In this document: positions 57,090 to 64,000 of the stretch, one piece after another
How positions within the stretch are numbered: the first letter of the stretch is position 1
Layout: each line of letters opens with the position of its first letter
DNA from: Rhizophagus clarus
Lineage: Eukaryota; Glomeromycota; Glomeromycetes; Glomerales; Glomeraceae
NCBI GenBank assembly: GCA_015698045.1
Contig: BLAL01000180.1
Location: 965,985 to 1,029,984, forward strand
Length of the DNA: 64,000 bases
Reading direction: 5' to 3'
Notes under the pieces: model-generated
The model's database searches: none
What the model saw: only the letters and a program-made list of their open reading frames with translations
Told to the model about the DNA's origin: nothing
Position numbers and translations under genes: made by a program

Positions 57090-59171
57090 TTAACTACTGC
57101 CTAATAAAATTTGCAGGGCTTCATCAACAATATTCAGATTCTCAGATCGCTGCTCATCAAAAGCTTGGAATATCAAGCCACGTTTTTTCTTTTGAAGTTC
57201 AAACACGCGATCTTCAATTGTATTCTCAATAAAAAATCTAAAGACAGAAACTGGCTGAGTTTGACCAATTCTATAAATTCGATCTATAGCTTGATCCTCA
57301 ATACTTGGATTCCACCAAGGATCCATAAGAAAACATTGATTAGCAACAGTAAGATTCAATCCCAAAGATCCGCATTTTAAACTAATTAGAAGAACCTTTA
57401 TTTCCAGATCATTGTTGAAATTATTTACAGTCTCTTCTCGCTGATTACGTGACATTTTGCCATCAAATCGAACAAATTTGACATTTGCATCTTTAAATGC
57501 AATTTCAATCAAATCAAGAAAAGATGTCCATTGGCTGAAGACTACTGATTTATCGTTATTTTGATTTAAAAATTTCAATAAAGCTTCAATTTTGGAACTT
57601 ATTTTAAAATCATCTAAATTTCTAATTTCTTCTTCTATTTGAATTGTTGTTAATTCAATTAATTGATTCATATTAACTGAATTTTGGCATATCGGACAAG
57701 AAAATGGTTCATCTCCAAAACTAATTTTGATGCAATCTTTGTCAAATATATGTTTACAAGGAGTAATTGTAGGAGTTGTTAATGGTTTAGAGCACATATA
57801 GCAACTTTTATTATTACTAATAGATATTTTCAGGGCAGCCAATCTTTCATCATTCATATTGCTATCAGCATTATTTATTTGTCTCTTACAAAGCTCTGTG
57901 TGATTGCAAATCTGTCGTAATCTCAGGAGCATTTCCAGAAACGTTACATAATTATATTTTAAATCGCCATTTCTTGATTCTTTCCAACTCCTAAATTGTT
58001 CTTTTATATTACTTTCCATGTTATCATAAATCTTTTTCTCATCCGTCTTAAACTTAATTTTATGAGTATAGAAATTAATAGGAGGAAGACATACTATAGG
58101 ACGTCCATTGAATTTCATATCCTTTGTTCTACGAAGACAAATGGCTTTTATTAAGCTTCTAAGATTGTTACCATCTTTAAACTTTATTGTTTTGTTGTTA
58201 AATATGCTATTCCATATTTCTAGACTATCAAAAGGAGTGAATTTTAAGAATTTAATTAAAGAATATATATCATTTAATTCGTTCATAATTGGGGTTCCTG
58301 TAAGAATCCATCTTCTCTCAGCATCCAAATTACATACGGCAATACTTTGTTTTGTTGATTATGTACGAATAATATGTCCTTCATCTAAGATAACTCGAAG
58401 CTATTTAATGGCAAATAATCCACTCCTTTCTTCTATATTTGATTGTGCAAGAATAGCATATGTAGTAATTATTATATCGTAAGTTTTAAGAAATTCTGGA
58501 TCATTAATTCGATCAACGCCATGAAAAACATAATAAGAAAGAGACCCTTTCTTAACATGCTTGTTGATTTGGTCAATCCAATTTTCAAGCACACTTAAAG
58601 GAGCAACAATCAGAGTAGTTTTAGAATATGTGGAATCTAAATTGATTGCAGGTTTGGAAGCTATCAAAGCAATCATTTGTATCGTCTTACCAAGACCCAT
58701 ATCATCAGCGAGTATTCCACCTCTGGCAAGATTAGGGCGTGTTATTGTTGCAAACCTTGCTAATGTGTTAAAGTAGAGTATTTTTTTCGTTTGATCCTCC
58801 TTTTGAATTCAGAATTGAACTTCCTCATCAATAGTTGGCTCTTTAGAGTGTTCATTTGATAACATCCAACCAAGGCCTTGCTTCTGATACGGAAGTAATT
58901 TCGTAATTAATGTTTCTGGTTGTGGTGCTTCTAGGAGATTTACTAGAAATTCAGTTTCTGATTGTGATGCCGAATTCACTTTTTTTGCAATTTCAAAGTC
59001 TTTGGGAATAACTTGTAATTTTGGTAGTCTAATAACTGAACTGCTTTTGTTATTTTTATAAAATTTTTTAAGAGTATTTAATGTGTTATTATTAGAATTA
59101 TTATTATTTTCATTGTTAACTCTTTTAATTCTAAATTTTGGTAGTCCTGTATTATTATTATCGGTAGACAT
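57090..59171 (-). pseudogene. Rad5/HLTF-like SNF2 helicase with three in-frame stops
   Basis: A single uninterrupted phase of 694 codons (no intron, no frameshift) runs from ATG 59171 to TAA 57090. Residues 1-85 are Asn/Lys-rich. LLPYQKQGLGWML (about 95) is the Q-like motif; ILADDMGLGKTIQM (Walker A, K162), LDEGH (Walker B, 262-266) and LTGTP (290-294) follow. A RING finger at 457-495 (CYMC...CKHIFDKDC...CPIC) interrupts the helicase, as in Rad5/HLTF/Rad16. The second helicase half has FDGKMSR, GLNLT and QAIDRIYRIGQ (627-637). These proteins remodel DNA or nucleosomes and ubiquitinate PCNA during damage tolerance. Stops fall at codons 121 (TGA, 58809-58811), 257 (TAG, 58401-58403) and 271 (TAA, 58359-58361); the first two replace Trp expected in VQFW and W-x-RV-x-LDE. 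RING ligand 5 is Asp instead of Cys. Either a young pseudogene or a frame needing recoding. Confidence 0.88.
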
Positions 59172-59446
59172 TTGAGATTTTATTTGAATGATTTATTATT
59201 TGAGAATATTCATAAAAAAAAATTATTTCTCATTAGTATATTAAATGGAAAAGAAACAAAAGATTTCAAATTATTAATAAAAAATATTCTTACGTGAGTA
59301 TACTGTGGTAAAAAGTGTGGAAAAAATGTACTTACGTGTGTATATAAAAAAAATCTAATCTCGAATAAAAAAAGTCATATCTAGATTACCCCGTATAAAT
59401 AATTTTGAATTGTGTGACGCGTGATTCATCTGCGGCACCTGTGTGG

Positions 59447-59837
59447 CAGGGCCGATGATTTTCTGCGGCACTAAAAGGTAAAATTTGTGTGTGATAAAAT
59501 AAATTTTGTGTTATGTTATGTTTTCCTATTTTTGGTAATTTTGTGTAATTTTGTGGCGTTTTAAATAAAATTTTGTGCCATTTCTGCGATAATTTCTCAT
59601 AATTTTTACAATTCGAACTTCCTTAAAAAATTTTCTAGATTACACAAACTATGCTAATTATGGAAGCCACATGAAAATTATATAGAAATTACATGGCAAT
59701 TGTGTGGAATTATGCGCTCGTATATATAAATAAATAAATTTTGTGAAATTATGTTGTGATATTTTGAAATTTTTGTTTATCACAAAATTTTGAGATTTAT
59801 GTGATATTCTGCGAAACACAAAATATCATCGGCCCTG
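59447..59837. mobile_element. hAT-like MITE, 391 bp
   Basis: An exact 8-bp duplication CTGTGTGG (59439-59446 and 59838-59845) flanks inverted ends CAGGGCCGATGAT. The interior is rich in AAATTTTGTG / CACAAAATT words in both orientations. No coding capacity. It sits about 275 bases upstream of the SNF2 frame's ATG and so could have affected its promoter. Confidence 0.92.
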
Positions 59838-59845
59838 CTGTGTGG

Positions 59846-60440
59846 TATCTGACTCGCAATAAATGGATTACTTTATTGTAGATCAATATTTTATTCGTTA
59901 CAACATTATGCAGCGTAGCATAGTAAAAAAAGAAAATCTTTTATTATATGCAATGCGGAAATATCAATGTTCGGTACAGATTGATTTTTATAAATCCCAT
60001 GAGATCGACTTTAAATTTGATTAAGATTAAATAATGTTTAAAATAAAGTTCTTATATAGTTAATACCTAATTCAATTTATAAAAATTCCTTAAAGATAAA
60101 ATGTTTAAAGTTTCTTAAGGAATCTATTAAATTATAGAATCCTTTAGTATCTTTAAACTTTACTATAAATGTTTTAAGTGTTTATAATATAATACTTTAT
60201 AGATCTTATATTTATTATTAAAAGTTCTGCATACATTTTGAGAATTAACATATAGTCTCTTAAGAGGAATGAGGTGGTAAATATGAATTATTTATATATT
60301 TTTCAATGAAATTTAATAAATTTTTCGATTTATTATTATTGTATTATTATTTTATAGAACTAAAAGATGCCAACTAAGAAAATAAAAAAAAAATAACACG
60401 TTCTGGATTAATTATAATAATGAAAAAGATATTTATCTCT
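59846..60440. other. Intergenic, AT-rich
   Basis: No gene recognised. Loosely repeated TAAAGTTTCTTAAGGAATC / GATTCCTTAAAG words at 60080-60180 suggest a small decayed inverted repeat. Confidence 0.45.
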
Positions 60441-62233
60441 TTAGACTGCTTTTTCCTTTCCTTTACTGTTACCAGCTTTATTCCCTCTTCCTCTTCCTCT
60501 TCCCCTTCCTCTTCCTCTTCCTCTTCCTTTTCCTCTTCCCCGTCCCCTTCCACTTCCCCGTCCTTTGCTTCCCCTTCCCTTTCCACTTCCCTGTCCTTCA
60601 TTTCCACTATTATTACTACTATTGCCACCGACATTATCAGTAACTTCCTTCTCCTCCTGCTGTTGCTTTTGAATACCTCTATACTCCTGCTGGGTATAAT
60701 AGATTCCTTTTTCGATTATTATAAACCATCGTTCTGCACTTTCCCTACTCAGTAATCGTTCAAATAAATTGGGTTACAAGATCGAATATTACAAAACTTT
60801 TATTGCATATATTCCACAACTTGTTCATTCTCTCAGCTGAAATTCTGTAGCTTCTCCATTGTCTTTGTGTCAGTTTTTCTTCAGCTTTCTTAAGAAAGTT
60901 TTCTAATATATCTTTAGCTTTTGAAGCATTCGTTTCGCCAAATGATTTTGGCTCGGAAGCGACTGCTTCTAATGTTTTCTTATATAACTCGTGAAAATAC
61001 GAGTATCTCCTAACGTTTCTTCTTCTTGATAATTCAGAAGTTTCATCTTCTGATTTTATTTCATCTAATATTGTAAGCATATCCTCTATTAATAAAGACA
61101 TATTACCATCGTCTATTTTATCCAGAAAATTAATTCTTGAATTATGATCGTCATTAATGTTTTTAGTTAGGGAAATAGCACCTTTTATTTTGGAGCCATC
61201 AAACTCCATTCCCTTTTCCAAATAATTATCATAATATTCCTGTAGATTCTGTATATATTTTTGTTATCGTAATTAGGTTGCATCATCGGGGGGTTTATTG
61301 GCAGACGATCTTGGACTGTTTTTAAATGATATATTAGCCATGCAACGGCTAATATATCTTCCTTAAGATTTTCATCATTAGCTGCCTTTTCTTTATATAA
61401 AAGATTGATCGCTATTGTTGTATTATTATTGCTATTGTCTTCAGCAGGTAATCGCCGAAGTATATAGGGATTATCTAGAAACCTGCTCTCTTCCGTTTCT
61501 ATAAAACATTGATCAGCCATGTAAAATGTCGGTTTTATATCTAGTGAACCCGACGGAAGTACTGCAGTCAATTTTTGTTCATCTATATTCAAAATTATTT
61601 TTTTACAATTGCTGCCACTCATGCTCTTTAGAGCAACCAACCCGTCTTTCAAAGTATTTGCGGGAATATTTTCTAGAAATTGCTGGACTTTGTAATGATC
61701 TTCTGAAAGAATTTCGATTGTGTCTTGAATAAAAATAAATTTGTAATGCGATAATTAATAACAGATTCTCATAAAAAAAGTCAGATTTTTTACATAATGT
61801 ATGATTCTACAGCTATTAGAATAGTATATGTATATAATAATATATATATTTTACCTTTTTCTTTCAAGTTTCCTACCGAGATTAATTTGACTTTTTTTGC
61901 TTCTTTACTTTCAATAGGCTTTTCGTCCTTCCTTTTCCTCGACGAACCTGCCATCACAATTTGTTCGTCTGACGAACCTGCCGTCACAATTTGTTCATCT
62001 AACGGACCTGCCATCACAATTTGTTCATCTGACAGACCTGCCATCACAATTTATTCGCTTGACGAACCTGCCGTCACAATTTGTTTATCTAACGGACCTG
62101 CCGTCACAATTTGTTCATCTGACGGACCTGCCGTCGCAATTTGTTCATCATTTTCTAAGGACGGAGAATTTTCTAATGGAAGTTCTGAATTGGATTTATC
62201 TTCAGGATGAAATGATGGTGAAGGTTGGGACAT
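60441..62233 (-). pseudogene. DEQIVTAG-repeat protein with GR-rich tail, broken
   Basis: Exon 1 (62233 to 61855) encodes MSQPSPSFHPEDKS, then seven 10-residue repeats of DEQIVTAGPS type and a bipartite nuclear signal (RKRKDEKP...KEAKKVK). A 131-bp intron (GTAAAA...CAAG) joins in phase 1 to exon 2 (from 61723: TIEILSEDHYKVQQFLENIP). The frame then shifts twice by one base: in an A run near 61257 (into QKYIQNLQEYYDNYLEKGME) and near 60768 (into PNLFERLLSRE). It ends in a Gly/Arg-rich tail (GRGRGRGKGRGRGRG) at TAA 60441. One repeat has TAA at 62051-62053 where its sisters have CAA. The layout (nuclear signal, helical middle, RGG-like tail) suggests an RNA- or DNA-associated nuclear protein; the family is unknown. 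Homopolymer indels could be assembly errors. Confidence 0.7.
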
Positions 62234-62365
62234 TTTAAATTTACAAAACCAGACAAATTTCTTGATTGTTTATTATGATAATTTTTCTGATTTTTTTGAA
62301 AAGGAATTTATCGCTTTTTATATATATATTTTTTAATTGTACTATATGATAAACACCATTCGATT

Positions 62366-63190
62366 AAATAATATGTGCTTTCATCGAGGAATTAGTCAAA
62401 ATCATGTAATCTTAGTGCTATAATTACGCGAGTAATTAAAATAATGATATTTTTAAGTGACATGGAAGGCCGACACATTATAATATTTGAAGATCTGCAA
62501 TCAATTAGATGTCGATTGTTAGACAACAAAAATCTGATCGGCATTATAATGCACATTTTTTTAAATATTACGCATGTAATTAGATATTTTTAAATGTCGT
62601 AAATAAACTGAAAAATTTTTTACGCAGGCACAGCACATAATTAATTATTTGACACACTAAAATTTTAAGACTAAGACGCCTCTAGAATCACAAATATAAC
62701 AATGGGAAATTCATTATAAAGTTGGAATGATTCTGATGTAGTAATAATATAAATATCAAAATTGTAATTTGGTTAATTCAGTTTACACCAATCAATAATA
62801 AAAAAATTTAATTAATAATATGTGCTTTCATCGAGGAATTAGCCCAAGTCATGTAATCCTAAATTTAAAAATGTACACTATAATGGCGATCAGGTTTTTG
62901 TTGTCCATCTAATTGATTGCAGATCTTCATTGTTATTCGGCACATAGCATTACGCATGTAATTAAATAATAGATATTTTAAATGATGTAAAATAAACTGA
63001 AAAATTTTTTTACGCAGGCACAGCACATATTAATCATTTGACACACTTAAAATATATTTAAATTTTTTAAGACTAAGATGCCTCTAGAATCACAAATATA
63101 ACAATGGGGAAATTCATTATAAAGTTGAAATGATTCTGATGTAGTAATAATACAAATATCAAAATTGTAATTGGTTAATTCAGTTTACAC
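62366..63190 (+). repeat. 447-bp tandem duplication with an inverted inner segment
   Basis: Both copies begin AATATGTGCTTTCATCGAGG (62369 and 62816) and share ACGCAGGCACAGCACAT, GCCTCTAGAATCACAAATAT and AATGATTCTGATGTAGTAAT. The segment GAAGATCTGCAATCAATTAG...ACAACAAAAA...CTGATCG (62489-62551) is present in reverse orientation in copy 2 (62876-62929). No coding region. Confidence 0.8.
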
Positions 63191-63289
63191 AAAAAAATTT
63201 AAATTTTTCTTGCTTAATAAGAATCAAAAAAATAATAATACATTATCATTCTAACCAGAACAATTGTTATTCACTACGAAGTTTATTGG

Positions 63290-64000
63290 ATAGGAATCAC
63301 GAGAAATTTTTTAAAGAATGGCATTCGAATGCCTTTCTTATGATAATTAATTAATAAAAAAAAAGTCACGGTCACAAAGTTCAATCACGAGAAAATTTTT
63401 TAAAGGATGGCATTCGATGCCTTTCTTATGATAATTAATTAATAAAAAAAAGTCACAGTCACAAAATTCAAATCACGAGAAATTTTTTTAAAGGATGGCA
63501 TTTCGAATTGCCGTTCTTATGATAATTAATTAATAAAAAAAAAAAGTCACGGTCACAAAGTTCAAATCACGAGAAATTTTTTTTAAAGGATGGCATTCGA
63601 ATGCCTTTCTTATGATAATTAATTAATAAAAAAAGTCACAGTCACAAAGTTCAAATCACGAGAATTTTTTTTAAAGAATGGCATTCGAATGCCTTTCTTA
63701 TGATAATTAATTAATAAAAAAAAAAGTCACGGTCACAAAGTTCAAATCACGAGAAATTTTTTTAAAGAATGGCATTCGAATGCCTTTCTTTATGATAATT
63801 AATTAATAAAAAAAAAAGTCACGGTCACAAAGTTTCAAATCACGAGAAATTTTTTAAAGAATAGCATTCGAATGCCTTTCTTATTGATAATTAATTAATA
63901 AAAAAAAAAAGTCACGTCACAAAGTTCAAATCACGAGAAATTTTTTTAAAGGATGGCATTGCGTTTCCGTCTTATGATAATTAATTAATAAAAAAAAAAA
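63290..64000 (+). repeat. 91-bp satellite array, open at the right edge
   Basis: Eight units start AATCACGAGAAATTTTTT at about 63295, 63383, 63474, 63565, 63653, 63745, 63836 and 63927. Each contains GGCATTCGAATGCC (a perfect 14-bp palindrome in most units, first at 63320-63333), CTTATGATAATTAATTAATA, an A run and GTCACGGTCACAAAGTTC. The array continues past the window end. Confidence 0.9.

Noticed and set aside
57090-59171. Alternative genetic code (UGA or UAG as Trp) to explain the SNF2 stops
   Set aside because: Intact genes in the same window end normally at TAA and do not use TGA or TAG internally, so a code change is not supported.
60420-60755. Plus-strand Ser-rich frame with signal-like start
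   Set aside because: It is the complement of the Gly/Arg-rich tail of the minus-strand gene, whose frame links to upstream coding sequence.
63290-64000. CRISPR-like array (regular repeats)
   Set aside because: The whole 91-bp unit repeats, with no unique spacers; eukaryotic satellite DNA in a fungal context.

Overview
The window is a gene-poor, very AT-rich stretch of a eukaryotic nuclear genome, most likely from an arbuscular mycorrhizal fungus (Glomeromycotina, Rhizophagus-like). The grounds are a tandem array of BTB-BACK-TLDc genes, a large minus-strand F-box/leucine-rich protein, short GT-AG introns (44-131 bp in most genes), a Plavaka/KDZ-type transposase, and long A/T runs throughout. 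The species is inferred from gene families; no sequence search was run.

Layout. 1-1948: no convincing gene. 1949-2440: small putatively secreted protein. 3436-11892: five same-strand BTB-BACK-TLDc copies, three intact and two broken. 11971-13878 (minus): F-box/LRR protein. 14710-15330: second small secreted protein, distantly like the first. 15642-16967 (minus): type II membrane protein resembling fungal GDP-fucose O-fucosyltransferase-like enzymes. From about 17 kb on the window is mostly repeats and dead elements: a 2-kb half-LINE with a 14-bp target-site duplication and poly(A) (24598-26627); tandem arrays; a 350-bp palindromic element (27778-28127); a decayed Plavaka/KDZ transposase (28482-31990, minus); a fold-back repeat field (32190-41310) carrying a 5.9-kb insertion whose empty site survives in a duplicate; a broken multi-exon gene (41423-42977); a Tc1/mariner transposase remnant (43293-43600); a 2.84-kb inverted-repeat element holding a nested hAT-like element (44698-47539); a two-exon hypothetical gene (47988-48864, minus); a broken Q/P/W-repeat gene (50996-52824) with a hAT-like element just behind it (52950-54680); a 156-bp MITE (56782-56937); an intronless Rad5/HLTF-like SNF2 helicase frame with three in-frame stops (57090-59171, minus); a 391-bp hAT-like MITE (59447-59837); a broken DEQIVTAG-repeat/GR-rich gene (60441-62233, minus); a duplication with a flipped inner segment; and a 91-bp satellite running off the right edge.

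Two themes link the pieces. First, five unrelated broken reading frames (LINE ORF1, KDZ transposase, Q/P/W gene, SNF2 gene, DEQIVTAG gene) are interrupted by stops that nearly all fall where CAA, CAG, CGA or TGG is expected, as C-to-T or G-to-A transitions would produce. In three of them neighbouring repeat units still carry the sense codon. The BTB-TLDc copies instead decay mainly through deletions and frameshifts. Second, several separate non-autonomous elements carry internal tandem arrays built around A-rich runs and palindromic ACGTT-type cores, which suggests a repeat architecture shared across element families.
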